Source: Adiantum capillus-veneris (taxonomy: Eukaryota; Streptophyta; Polypodiopsida; Polypodiales; Pteridaceae). From it: a stretch of DNA of 64,000 bases. Under the pieces are notes generated by a model, which was given only the letters and a program-made list of their open reading frames with translations, searched no databases and had not been told where the DNA came from. The position numbers and the translations under genes are program-made. Within the stretch, counting starts at the first letter, position 1. Each line of letters opens with the position of its first letter. The DNA lies in contig CM043959.1 of assembly GCA_014529385.2 (NCBI GenBank), forward strand, positions 89,973,529 through 90,037,528, written 5' to 3'. Of the stretch, positions 12,158-23,784 are shown piece after piece.

Positions 12158-14680
12158 TCTTGTGCATGTTAGTGTTTCTTGTTACTGATTTGATACTCTT
12201 AATGTTAGATTTTGCTTTATATAGTATTGATTGAGTTTGTATTTTTTATCTCAAGCATTCAAGGTTTGAATGTAAATAGTAATTACTTGAGTTTTTGAAT
12301 GGTGGATCTGTAGACTAAAACTATAACATTTAATACTCACAAAGACTTAATTACTTAAGAGCTTGAACTCAATAAGTTTGGACCTTTTATCAATACCCCC
12401 TTGATATGATACATTAGATCGTAGCATGGTTAAATGGTGATGCTTCATAAATTGAACCTAGCTTAGACAGGTGCTGGAGCCTAAATTTAAACTAACCTTG
12501 CTAGAAGGGAGCTTATGTTTGGACTTTGAGACTAGCATAAGTAATCAATTAGAGCATAGATTAGACATGGGTGGTGGCCGGCCTTAGAGACCAAAATCTT
12601 AATGAGCTTGGAAAGGTATTTAAGTACTGCAATTTACTTAGTTTTAGTACTCATTAAATGCATAGCTTGACAAAAGGTGGACCTTACATGGATCCTAATT
12701 TCAAGAGGTGTGGTAGACCTTCAAAACAAGCTCATATAGCTTGGACATGTGGGTAGACCTTGCATGAAGGACTAGTTTAGACAAGTGTGGTACACCTTGT
12801 AACAACACCCATTTGTTATATTAGCTTGGACAAGTGGTGTGACCTTGCTTTTATGTTTCAATGGAGCATATTTTGGACAGGTGGTAGACCTTGTTTCTCT
12901 CCATGCTTCAATGGAGAGAAACTTTAGCTTGGACAAGTGGTGGACCTTGTTTTTATGTTTTAAAGGAGCATATTTCGGACAAGTGGTAGACATAGTTTCT
13001 CTCCATGGTTCAATGAACCCACCTAGACAAGTAAGTACCTTGAAACCAAACCCCCATAATACATCCATGATAGAGCATAGTATAGGTGAAAACGTAGTGG
13101 TCCTTATATCAATTACCCATGCATAGCTTGGACAAGTGGTGGACCTTGATTCTCTCTATGTTTCAATGGATCCTATCTTGGACTAGAGATATATCTTACT
13201 TAGTTCCATGCTTCAATGGATTGTAGCTTGGATAAGGAGTGGAACTTCAAACAAAACTCCACAGCATAGCATATATTAACAATTCATGGGTTTTATAGAG
13301 ATTGTCTTGCCTATTTTGGAGAGTTGGTACACCTTTATTCTCCATTCTTCAATGGATCTGAGGTTGGACAAGCGGAGTGGAGAAGTGGTCAACCTTAAAA
13401 TGAAACCTCCCATGCTACAACCATCATAGATCGTATATGTAGTGGACCTTGAAACTCTTTTATGTCCTCTAGCTTAGAGAAGCATGCATCTTGATTTATC
13501 TCCATACATGAAGGCAAGGTTGGACAAGTGGTGGACCTTCAAACCAGAATCTCTATGCAATAATAGGCAAGTGGTGGAGCTTGTTTTCTCCATGTTCCAA
13601 TGGAGCCTAGCTTAGACAAACAATGGAGCTTGCTTCTCTCCATGTTTCAATGGATCCTAGCTTAGAAAAGTGGTGGAGCTTTGCTTCTCTCCATGTTCCA
13701 ATGGACCATAGCTTAGACAAGTGGTAGACCTTGAAAAACACCCCCCGTATACAACATATTATGGGGTTTTCATGTTTCAATGGCTCCTAGCTTGGACAAA
13801 TGGTAGAGCTTGCTTCTCTTTATGTTTCAATGGATCCAATCTTAGCCAAGGGGTGGACCTTGAAACAAGAATCCCCCCCCCCCCATGTACAACGTATTAT
13901 GGGTTTTGAAAGCACTGGGAGAAAATAATAGCTTTGATAAGTGGTGGACCTTGCTTCTCTCCATGCTTCAATGGAGCCGAGGTTGGACACATGTTGGAGA
14001 GAAGATGGTTGCCCATGAAATAAGACCATGCATGCTATAATCAATCATATGTTGTACACATGGTGGACCTTGCAATTGTTTTATATGCCTAACTTGGACA
14101 AGTGGAGGACCCTTGATTACCTCCAGATATCAACAACAAGCCAAGTTTGGACAAGTGTAGTACCACCAAACCAGAATCTATATGCTACAATAGAGTATAG
14201 GTAGGACACGCGATGAACCTTGATATCAAACCATCCATGCTACTAGAGATGATAGGTTTCACATGTGGTGGAACCTTGTATCAATGTTCTATGTGTAGTT
14301 TTTGACTAGTGATAGACCTTGAAACTAATCCCTCTAGGCTACAAGAAAAAAGAGATGGATGAGGAGGCTAGACTACTTTTGTTGCATCAATGCATCCCAT
14401 GTTACCACATATACTATAGGGTTCTTGGATAAGTGTTGGATCTTGTGTCAATGCTCCATGTCTAGCTTGGACAAGTGGTGGACCTTGGTTCTCTCTATGC
14501 TTCAAATGGGCAATAGATTGGAGACACAGTGGCCTTTTTTTTCCAATGATTTTTTTTTTGGAAACCTTGGAGGCACCATGTAAGAGGCACTCTAAGTCTT
14601 CCATACAATGGACCTATTGGACTATAAAATAATGATATCTTTCTTTGATATTGTCATTATTTTATGCATAATATTTTCTT
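12158..14680 (+). repeat. Degenerate satellite, direct orientation
   Basis: No gene is recognised. From about 12,300 scattered, diverged copies of the core occur, for example near 12,828, 12,938, 13,128, 13,530, 13,630, 14,060 and 14,466, with the accompanying TCTCTCCATGTTTCAATGGA tract. Copies are much less regular than in array A, with many indels. A run of 12 C lies at 13,873-13,884. The last 100 bases become pyrimidine-rich and end in the TTTTTGCAG acceptor of the next coding block. Confidence 0.85.
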
Positions 14681-14690
14681 CTTTTTGCAG

Positions 14691-15246
14691 ACACAAAGGA
14701 GTTAAGTGATATAAAAACTAGATGTATTTCACACTATGATTGGCATGAAGATCCTTTTGGGACACCAACTTTTCCTATTCCCAAAGATGTAATTTTCCAT
14801 ATTAACGGTGTGGATTTTGAAGTGCGACTTTCATGTATTGAAGGAGCTGGTTATGGGCTATTTGTGCATACTACCTGGAAAGTGGTTTGACTATTCTAAA
14901 CTATGGAGGGCATAAGTATAGATTTCAAGACTGGAAAAAGATATGAAAAATATTTCCAAGAGCTTATAAATATTCTCTTCTAGAGGATCCAAACATAGAA
15001 GAAGAGGAAGATCAATCATACATTATTGGTTGTGTAGAAGAAGGAAACGTGTCGGGCTATATAAATAGTTCTCACCGTACAAATGTCTGTCCCAACGTAC
15101 GCTATACATTTCATCCAAAATTTCCACCTTGGCATAAATGCACCTCTTCACACATCAAGTCAGAAGAATATGGCCATGTATGCATTGAGACTATTTGTCA
15201 AGTTGAAGCAGGAGAAGAGTTGTTTGCTGACTATAACTTTACTTGA
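14691..15246 (+). pseudogene. SET-domain protein fragment, decayed
   Basis: Starts after CTTCTTTTTGCAG (ends 14,690). The first part reads TKELSDIKTRC and reaches EVRLSCIEGAGYGLF, the N-terminal IxGxGxGLF element of SET methyltransferases, before a TGA at 14,888. The frame then shifts by one, with another TGA at 14,944, and continues through EEGNVSGYINSS..PNV (matching the SET G-N-x-x-R-Y/F-I-N-H motif, with the usual R-Y-I-N-H-S-C changed) to IETICQVEAGEELFADYNF, the classic C-terminal GEEL-xx-DY element, and a TGA at 15,244. SET proteins transfer methyl groups from SAM to lysines. The broken frame and altered NHSC motif make activity unlikely. The GxGLF and EELFADYNF ends make the family call firm. 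Confidence 0.72.
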
Positions 15247-15887
15247 CATTGTAAAGTATTGTACATCAATGGAAATCTCAAGTACATGCATCATTTTCAT
15301 TTTTCATGGATGAAATCTCAAGTGAATATAACATTTGATTATTGTTTAGTTTATGCTCAACGAGAATCTAGAGTGCTCTTATGCTTTGTGTGTTGTCTAA
15401 CATATTTGACTACCTTGGCCATAGAATCTTGATTCTACTCTAGATTTGTGATAAATCTTACCAAAATTTAATCAATGTCTAGGTTGGACAAGTGGTGGGG
15501 CTTCAAACATTACTGTCTTAAAAAGTGGAGTTATCTTACTTGAATAAGTGGTGGCCTTTGAATCCAAATCTAAGCCAAATCTCTAATTATTTTCTTGTAG
15601 TCTAGGTTGGACATTTGGTGGACCTTGTATCCATGTTTCCTCAACAAGGGTGGCTTTTAGTTTTCACTTTAAGTACTCATCTTTAATAAAGTGTAGGATG
15701 GAAAATGTTGAGTTAGTAGATTGTATTTTAGACAAGTGGTGTTTGGTGTACGAATGCTGAAAATGGTTGCAAGGATTCTAACAACGACTTTACCTTAAAT
15801 AAATTTCTTACTAGGAGTTCTACATATAAATATGGTGAATAAAATTCTAGTGGTTTTGAGATACCATTTGTGTGTGTGTTTTCTTAG
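15247..15887 (+). repeat. Degenerate satellite spacer before the HAD gene
   Basis: No coding sequence is seen. Diverged core copies occur near 15,484 (GGACAAGTGGTGGGGCTT), 15,607 and 15,735. The end is a TGTGTGTGTGTTTTCTTAG tract that looks like a splice acceptor (AG at 15,886-15,887). Confidence 0.7.
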
Positions 15888-17085
15888 ATTCACAAACTGG
15901 GATGGATAATGCTCCTATGGTTCAGTCAACAACTATAGAATCCATAGATTCTATGGTTTCTAAAGTGCCCAAGATGGATGATATTTCTATACTAGAGTCT
16001 AGTGTTGTGCAACTTGAGCAAGCTTCCAATAATGAGAACCAAGAAATCGATGCTTCAAAAATGCAACATACATCAAAAGAGACTGAAAAGTCCACTCACA
16101 AGCTATTGCCAATTGGTACTACGTCATGTAGCGTAGATGTTGAGAAATCCATGCTTACAATTATATTGGATTTAAATGGTCTATTGTTGAAACGTTCCCC
16201 TCAACCATCCTCACACCACAACTCAGTGCAAATGGATTCAAAAAGATATATTATACTCAGGCCAGGTTGCATCCAATTCTTGAAGACTATTTTACAAAGG
16301 TTTAATGTTGCAATTTGGTCGACAGCTACTAGGAATAATGTGTATCAAATCCTTGCAGCACTAAACAACTTAGCTGAGGATACATTGCCTTTCTTTGCAA
16401 TTTGGTCGCAAGATGTTTGCTACACCGCTCAAACTCAAAAATTGTTTAGACCCGACAATCCAAACGTTGAGGCAATGTTCAAGCCTCTAGCCAAAATTGC
16501 CATGGGGTTTGAATGTGATCCACAAAAACAGTGCTTATTGATGACTCTCCTTACAAGGGATGTATTTCACCAGCAAACAATTGCATTTTTCCACCACAAT
16601 TTGATGCTGAGAAGATGGTTGACAATATGCTCTTGGAGGAGCTACTGCCATACTTGATTCAGCTTGATGAGAGAAGGGATGTGCGTGATTTAATTGCTTC
16701 TAATCGTTATGGACAACCTATAGTGACAAATGATAGTGAATACAAACAAATCATGGAGTATTGGAAGCAGAAAAATGATGTTTGGTCAGCTAAGGTGTTC
16801 TTTACAAGAAGAATACCACCTGCAAAAGGTGACAGAGATGAAACTATCATTGAAGATGCAAGTGACACAAGCCACCGCAATGAAATGAGAAGAGCCCAAA
16901 TACAAGAGATCTTGGCAAAGGAGCGTACACCCATTGAAAGCATGAAGGCGTCACAATTGACCACTTTAGCTAGGCAATTGGGTTGTAACACAAAAGGAGT
17001 TTTGAAGGCAACCACAGCAAAGGCTTATATAAATAAGGTGAAAGCTGAGAACAATCTTCTAAGGCTGGATAGAAAGCAACCCTAA
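15888..17085 (+). pseudogene. FCP1-like HAD phosphatase-family gene, one frameshift
   Basis: The exon follows TTTTCTTAG and its first in-frame ATG is at 15,902. An acidic/serine-rich N-terminus of about 80 residues precedes the FCP1/NIF-type HAD core: LTIILDLNGLLL (motif I, second Asp replaced by Asn, as in many plant family members), YIILRPGCIQFLKTI, VAIWSTATRNNVYQIL (motif II), then LIDDSPYKG (motif III/IV) and FPPQFDAEKM, RYGQPIVTND and a lysine-rich C-terminus ending at TAA 17,083. The part before about 16,527 and the part from 16,531 lie in different frames; the break falls at a run of five A at 16,523-16,527, as if one base were lost. Both halves otherwise look well preserved, so a sequencing or assembly indel is possible. 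Canonical FCP1 enzymes dephosphorylate RNA polymerase II CTD. The target here is unknown. Confidence 0.8.
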
Positions 17086-17179
17086 GGTACTAGTGACATG
17101 TCATATATTCTTGATACACATGCTTGAACACTCATGTGCATGGTATCTAACAAATCTTTCTTTTTATTCCTTCTTGCAG

Positions 17180-17287
17180 GATCTTACAAAGGATACTACT
17201 AGATGGAGCTCAATCAATAGAGATTTTGATATTTTTGCTCAAAATAATGAAGCAGTCACCTACATTTTTTGTTTATCAATTTCTTGA
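17180..17287 (+). other. Possible 3' exon after the HAD gene
   Basis: CCTTCTTGCAG ends at 17,179 and is followed by an open stretch (DLTKDTTRWSSINRDF) to a TGA at 17,285. It could be a 3' untranslated or alternative terminal exon of the HAD gene, since a GGTACT donor-like site overlaps the HAD stop at 17,085. No domain is recognised. Confidence 0.25.
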
Positions 17288-18059
17288 GAGACTTTATTTT
17301 AGTTTGTAATCATCAAATGAAATGAAAAGTATCCTTCTTATTAAGATTGTTGATCTTTTTCTTGTTCAAACCTTTCAATTGTGATTTATAGTTTTGTTAG
17401 CATGAGATTGTGCTTTTTTAGTTTGAAAAAAACTGTCAAAGATCCAAGTCTTTTTGGCTTTACTTAAGTTATTAATTGTGAAAGATCCAAGTCTTTTTGC
17501 TTTACTTAAGTTATTGATTGCCTATGTAATAGTCCTTAAAACATTATCGGATGGCTTTCTTGCTCCCATGTCTCACATTGGTCTTTAGGTAAGACAAGTG
17601 GTGACCTTGAAAGTATGGTCTCATATCTCGATCAAGTGAAGACATGAAGCTTAAATATCACTACTATGTATCTAGTGTTAAACTCCATCGAGACAAAGAC
17701 TAGATAGCCAAATTGTAGTCGAGTTTAAGTGAAAAATCCATTTGAGCTAAGGTAAAACTTATAGTGCCTCATTTTTCTAGGATTCTACCCCATCAAGGAA
17801 GTTAGAATCTAGCACAAACCAATTAAGACTCTTTTGGAGCCTAGATAGGACAATTCGTGGAACTTATGAAACTTATTATTGAGTCAGAGTCTAGTTTAGA
17901 TAAGCAAAAGATCTTCAAACCAGCACTTGACTTTCTTACTATTCAATATTCAAAGTCCCTTGAGGCTAACAAATTACATACCCACTTGTAACCTAACTTA
18001 TGAGTAATTATATAGATCTAAGCAAGTATATATAATGAGTCTTCAAACTAATAATCCAA
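17288..18059. other. Spacer with a 43-bp tandem duplication
   Basis: No gene is seen. AAAGATCCAAGTCTTTTT and the following bases occur twice, from 17,438 and 17,481 (period 43 bp). One weak direct-orientation satellite relic (GACAAGTGGTGACCTTG) lies near 17,594. The inverted satellite block begins near 18,060. Confidence 0.6.
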
Positions 18060-21000
18060 GGGAAGAGAGTAGCAAGGTCTACTACTTGTCCAAGCTCAGC
18101 TCTAGACAACATAGAAAGATGCTAGTTCTACTAATTGTCTAATTATAGGCATGGAGAAATGATAGAAGGTTGACCACTTGTCCAACCTATCATCTCTAGT
18201 AAGATGGGAGGTTTGGCCTTAAGATTCACCATGTAACCAACCTATACATCATTGTATTATGAAGAGTAAAAAAGCAAAGCTCCACCACTTGTCCAAGCTA
18301 GTTCTAAAATCCACATGGAGATAAGCAAGCTCCACCATTTGTCGAATCTCTCTTCCATTAAAACATGAAAAAACTCAGCTATGTTGTACAGGGGGACTTT
18401 TTTCCAAGGTCCACCACTTGTCCAAGCTAGGATCCCTAGTAGCACGAGTGGTTTGGTCTCAAGATACACCACTTGTACACTCTATGTCATTATATTAAGA
18501 AGAACTATGTATTAAGGTCCACCACTTGTCCAACCTATAAGGTTATATCTTAAATGGTATCCTTTCTCACCACTTGAAATGCCCATGATATGTTTTACAC
18601 GGGGGTTTCATTCCAAGGTCCACCACTTGTCCAAGCTAACTCTATTCAAACATAGAGAGAAGCAAAGGTCTACCACTTGTCCAAGCTAACTCTATTCAAA
18701 CATAGAGAGAAGCAAAGGTTCACCACTTGTCAAAGCTAGGCTCCGTTGAAGTATGGAGAGAAGTAACCTCCATCATTTTTCCAAGATAGGTGCCATTCAA
18801 ACATGGAAAGAATCAAGATCTACCATGTCTCCGAGATTCTAGGCTCCATTGAAACACCCTAAAACCATGATATTTTGTACATGGGGTGTTTACATTCAAG
18901 GTCTACCACTTCTCTAACGTATTATACCTAGTAGCATGAGTGATTTGGTCTTAAGATTCACCACTTATCCACTCTATGTCATTATATTAAGAATAACTGG
19001 GTGTTAAGGTCCACCACTTGTCCAACCTATAAGGGTATATCTTAAATGGTATCCTTCACCACTTGTCAAGGTCCATCACCACTTTTCCAACCTATAAGGT
19101 TATATCTTGAATGATATTTTTCCTCATCACTTGTAATGTCCATGCTATGTTTTACAAAGGGGTTTTGTTCCAAGACCCACCACTTGTCCAAGCTAACTTC
19201 ATTAAAACATAGAGAGAAGCAAAGGTCCACCACTTGTCCAAGATAGGCTCCATTGAAACATGGAGAGAAGGATGATCCACCATTTCTCCAAGATAGGTTC
19301 CATTGAAACATTGAGAGAAGCAATCTCCACCATGTCTCCAAGCTAGGCTCCATTGAAATACCCTAAACCCATAATTTTGTACATGAGGGGTTTACATTCA
19401 AGGTCCACCACTTGTCCAACCTATTATCCCTAGTAGCAAGAGTGGTTTGGTCTCAAGATTCACCACTTGTACACTCTATGTCATTATATTAAGAAGAAAT
19501 ATGTGTTAAAGTCCACCACTTGTCCAGCTATAAGGTTATATTTTAAATAGTATCCTTTCTCACCACTTGAAATGCCCATGATATGTTTTACATGGGGGTT
19601 TCATTCCAAGGTCCACCACTTGTCCAAGCTAACTCTATTAAAACATATAGAGAAAGAAAGGTCCACCACTTGTCCAAGCTAGGCTCATTGAAACATGGAG
19701 AGAAGGAACCTCCACTGTTTCTCCTAGATAGGCTCCATTGAAACATGGAGAGAAATAAGCTCCACCATGTCTCCAAGTTTCTAGGCTCCATTGAAATACC
19801 CAATACCCATAATTTTTTGTACATGGGGGGTTTACATTCAAGGTTCACCACTTGTCCAACCTATTATCCCTAGTAGGTTTGGTCTCATGATTCACCACTT
19901 GTCCACTCTATGTCATTATATTAAGAGGAATTAGGTGTTAAGGTCCACCACTTGTCCACCTATAATGTTATAGCTTGAATGGTATTTTTTCTCACCACTT
20001 GTAATGCCCATGACATGATTTACATGGGGGTTTTGTTCCAAGGTACACCACTTGTCCAAGATAAATCTATTGAAACATAGAGAGAAACAAAGGTCCACCA
20101 CTTTTCCAAGCTAGGCTGCATTGAAACATGGACCTTAATACCAAATTATTTCTAGTAGCATGAGTGATATTTTGTACATGGGGCGTTTACATTCAAGGTC
20201 CACCACTTGTCCAACCTATTTCCCTAGTAGGTTTGGTCCCAATTTCACCACTTATCCACTCTATGTCATTATATTAAGAATAATTGGGTGTTAAGGTCCA
20301 CCACTTGTCCAACCTATAAGGTTATATATTGAATGGTATTTTTTCTCACCACTTGTAATGCCCATGATATGTTTTACATGGGGTTTTTGTTCCAAGGTCC
20401 ACCACTTTTCCAAGATAACTCTATTCAAACATAGAGAGAAACAAAGGTCCACCACTTGTCCAAGCTAGGCTCCATTGAAACATGGAGAGAATGATGCTGC
20501 ACCATTTATCCAAGATAGGCTGCATTGAAACATGGAGAGAAGCAAGCTTTACCATGTTTCCAAGCTAGGCTCCATTGAAACACTCTAGGGGGTTTTATTT
20601 CAAGGCCCACCACTTGTTTAACCTATTATCCCTAGTAGCATGAGTGGTTTGGTTTCAAGATTCACCACTTGTACACTCTATGTCATTATATTGTGTTAAG
20701 GTCCACCACTTGTCCAACCTATAAGGTTATATCTTAAATGGTATCCTTTCTCGCCACTTGAAATGCCCATGATTGTTTTACATGGGAGTTTCATTCCAAG
20801 ATCCACCACTTGTCCAAGCTAACCATATTCAAACATAGAGAGAAACAAAGATCCACGACTTGTCCAAGCTAGGCTCCATTGAAACATGGAGAGAAGGAAC
20901 CTCCACCATTTCTCCTAGATAGGCTCCATTAAAACATGGAGAGAAGTAAGTTCCACCATGTCTCCAAGATGCTAGGCTCCATTGAAATACGCAAAACCCA

Positions 21001-21935
21001 TGATATTTTGTACATGGGTGATTTACATTCAAGGTCAACCATTTCTCCAACCTATTATCCCTAGTAGGTTTGGTCTCACAATTCACCACTTTTTCACTAT
21101 ATGTCATTATAATAAGAGGAATTGGGTGCTAAGGTCCACCACTTGTCCAGCCTATAAGGTTATACCTTGAATGGTATTTTTTCTCACCACTTGTAATGCC
21201 CATGACATGCTTTACATGGGGGTTTTGTTCCAAGGTTCACCACTTGTCCAAGCAAATTCTATTGAAACATAGAGAGAAACAAAGGTCCACCACTTTTCCA
21301 AGCTAGGCTCCATTGAAACATGGACCTTAATACCAAATTATTCCTAGTAGCATGAGTAATATTTTGTACATGGGGGGTTTGCATTCAAGGTCCACCACTT
21401 GTCCAACGTACTTTTCCTAGTAGGTTTGGTCGCAAGATTCACCACTTGTCCACTCTATGTCATTATATTAATAATAATTGGGTGTTAAGGTCCACCACTT
21501 TTCCAACCTATAAGGTTATATATTGAATGGTATTTTTTCTCACCACTTGTAATGTCCATGATATGTTCTACATGGGGATTTTGTTCCAAGGTCCACCACT
21601 TGTCCATGCTAAATCTGTTCAAACATAGAGAGAAACAAACGTGCACCACTTGTCCAACGTAGGCTCCATTGAAACATGGAGAGAATGATGATCCACCATT
21701 TATCCAAGATAGACTCCATTGAAACATGGAGAGAAGTAAGCTCCACCATGTTTCCAAGATGCTAGAGTCCATTGAAATACCCAAAACCCCTGATACTTTG
21801 TACATGGGGGGTTTACATTCAAGGTCCACCACTTGTCCAACCTATTATCCCTAGTAGCATGAGTGGCTTGGTCTCAGGATTCACCACTTGTCCACTCTAT
21901 ATCATTATATTAAGAAAAATTGGGTTTCCATATCT
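18060..21935 (-). repeat. Satellite array B, inverted orientation
   Basis: The same satellite family as array A, reversed: the + strand repeatedly reads AAGGTCCACCACTTGTCC followed by AAGCTAGGCTCCATTGAAACATGGAGAGAAG. A larger monomer is visible through the recurring markers CTATGTCATTATATTAAGA (for example 18,487, 18,977, 19,480, 19,910, 20,267 and 21,458) and TTTTGTACATGGGG. Monomer structure matches array A, but copies are more diverged and variable in length. The orientation flips somewhere between 17.6 and 18.06 kb. One direct copy (TTGGATAAGTGGTAGACCTTG) sits at 21,950 just outside the block. Confidence 0.95.
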
Positions 21936-22262
21936 AAATGGATCTTTGCTTGGATAAGTGGTAGACCTTGAGACCTAAATACCCATTCTACACTAGAGCA
22001 TTGGGTAAGCCTTATACACTTCAAGCATACCTTTAACAACAAGTAGTAGTTATTAGTTGACTTAAGTCTAGTTGAACTCCATGGTATTGAGACTAAGAGA
22101 GAGTGTAGCATAAAAAAGAGTCAGGATTTTAATTTGACTTTCTTTCTATTAATGAGTAGATCATAGATGGATTTTGGTATCTAATAAAACCTTAGGGTAG
22201 ACAATGTAAAACTCATGTCTATTGTTGTGTTTGCATTAAGTGTTCTTGTTCTTTAATTTCAG

Positions 22263-23023
22263 AACCATTACAGAAAAATGGATTGAAATTGAAGAAAACT
22301 ATTGAATTACCCATCCAACCTCCTCCAAGACCTTGTCCAAGGAATGAATCACCTCCTTATCACCTACCACTTGCTTTCAAGGACATCAAAAGAGTACTTA
22401 TCTTGGATCTAGAGGGGTTACTTCTCAAGACAGTTGAAATGAAACATGGAGATTCTATGCCATCTTGGGCTCAACACATGCGACTTGTGGAGGACAAAGA
22501 TGAAGTTTATCATGTGGTGCGACCAGACGCACAAAGTTTTTTGGATTTTTGTGCTGAATACTTTGAGCTATGGATATGGAGTTGCTATAACTTAACAAGG
22601 GTGCAACTCATCACACAAAAATGTTTTCCTGAGCAGTATACCAAGTTCAAGGTGTTTATGAGTAACAAAAATTTCCAAAATCCAAATATCATGTTAGGAT
22701 TTACAAGGGTTTATCACAAAAATCTGAGTGATATTTGGAAGATATTTGAGGATTTGGATGCAAACAATACCTTAATTTTTTATGACACTCCATATAGGGT
22801 GATGTGGAACATGCCAGGGACATATCTTATATTTCCAAAGATGTGGAGGCAAACTTCCCAGCAACTTCAAAACTTCTTGCAGAGAACCATAATTCCATGG
22901 TTGGTAGGATGGTTGTATGCAAGAGATAAGAAAGTCTATACATACAACACAATTGTAAATCAGTATAGTGATTCTGAGACAAATTATGTCCTTGGTGTGT
23001 ACTTGTCAACACGAAAGCATTGA
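22263..23023 (+). CDS. FCP1-like HAD-family protein, terminal exon
   Basis: Open from the acceptor TTTAATTTCAG (ends 22,262) to TGA at 23,021. Motifs run in order: VLILDLEGLLL (motif I, second Asp replaced by Glu), YHVVRPDAQSFLDFC, LWIWSCYNLTRV (motif II), LIFYDTPYRVMWN (where relatives have LIDDSPYK; one Asp of the usual pair is lost) and YLIFPKMW. There is no ATG before motif I, and the first codon is split, so an unrecognised upstream exon must supply the start. AATAAA overlaps the stop at 23,023 and may be a polyadenylation signal. It is a paralogue of the HAD relic at 15.9 kb, with the satellite inversion between them. Intact reading over 250 codons suggests recent or continuing constraint. 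Changes at catalytic positions suggest weak or no phosphatase activity. Confidence 0.72.
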
Positions 23024-23784
23024 ATAAATATGGCTATAAGATGCTTTTTTTATTATAGTGTGTATCTTTCAACATTTGTATAATTTGATATAGTCTTTTT
23101 TTTTTTTTTAAGGTGTGTCAATTTTATGAACACTTGAATGGAGTGCACCCTACTCTAAGGGGACTTCAATGTACTATTGGAGTGCATCCTATTGTAAGGG
23201 GACTCTGATGTATTGCTAGAGTGCACCCAAATTTTTGGGGACTCATTTTTTATTTGATTGGGGCCTATGTTGGGTCATATAGTAAAAGAAATTCATTTTT
23301 TGTCAATTCATATCGAGGTTGCATTTATTTGGAACTATGAAAGAATTGATGTTTGATGTCAAAATAAAACTTGTAAGTGTGGATCAGAGAATTCATGGAC
23401 TTTACATATGTGAGAGGGATCTTTTTCTTGGGCACAAATGTTTGCTTCAAGAATTTTGTCATTACATACTTTATGTGAAAGAGTTTTAGAACCTAAAAGA
23501 CTTTGAAAACAAAACTATGGAATCTAAGTGCATGTATTCTTGAATGGCTTGAAAGTTGATGTATACATGCATGTCACCTTGATGAAGATTTAGATCTGAC
23601 AAGATGGAAGATATAATTCTTGGACGTTACCTTTGTCAATTTGGTAATAACATATTTAACTTTCTTTTAATATGGGTGGAAAATTTATTATGTGCATTTG
23701 GAACCTAATTGCTTGACCTTCAAACCAAGATTCCTATGTTATTTTTTCATATACTTTTTTGTACTGAATTAAGATTGTGGATGC
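23024..23784. repeat. Spacer with three 39-bp tandem repeats
   Basis: No gene is seen. GAGTGCACCC/GAGTGCATCC begins exactly at 23,141, 23,180 and 23,219 (period 39 bp), each followed by AAGGGGACT or TTGGGGACT. The rest is AT-rich unique sequence, with a T-run at about 23,095-23,109. Confidence 0.7.
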
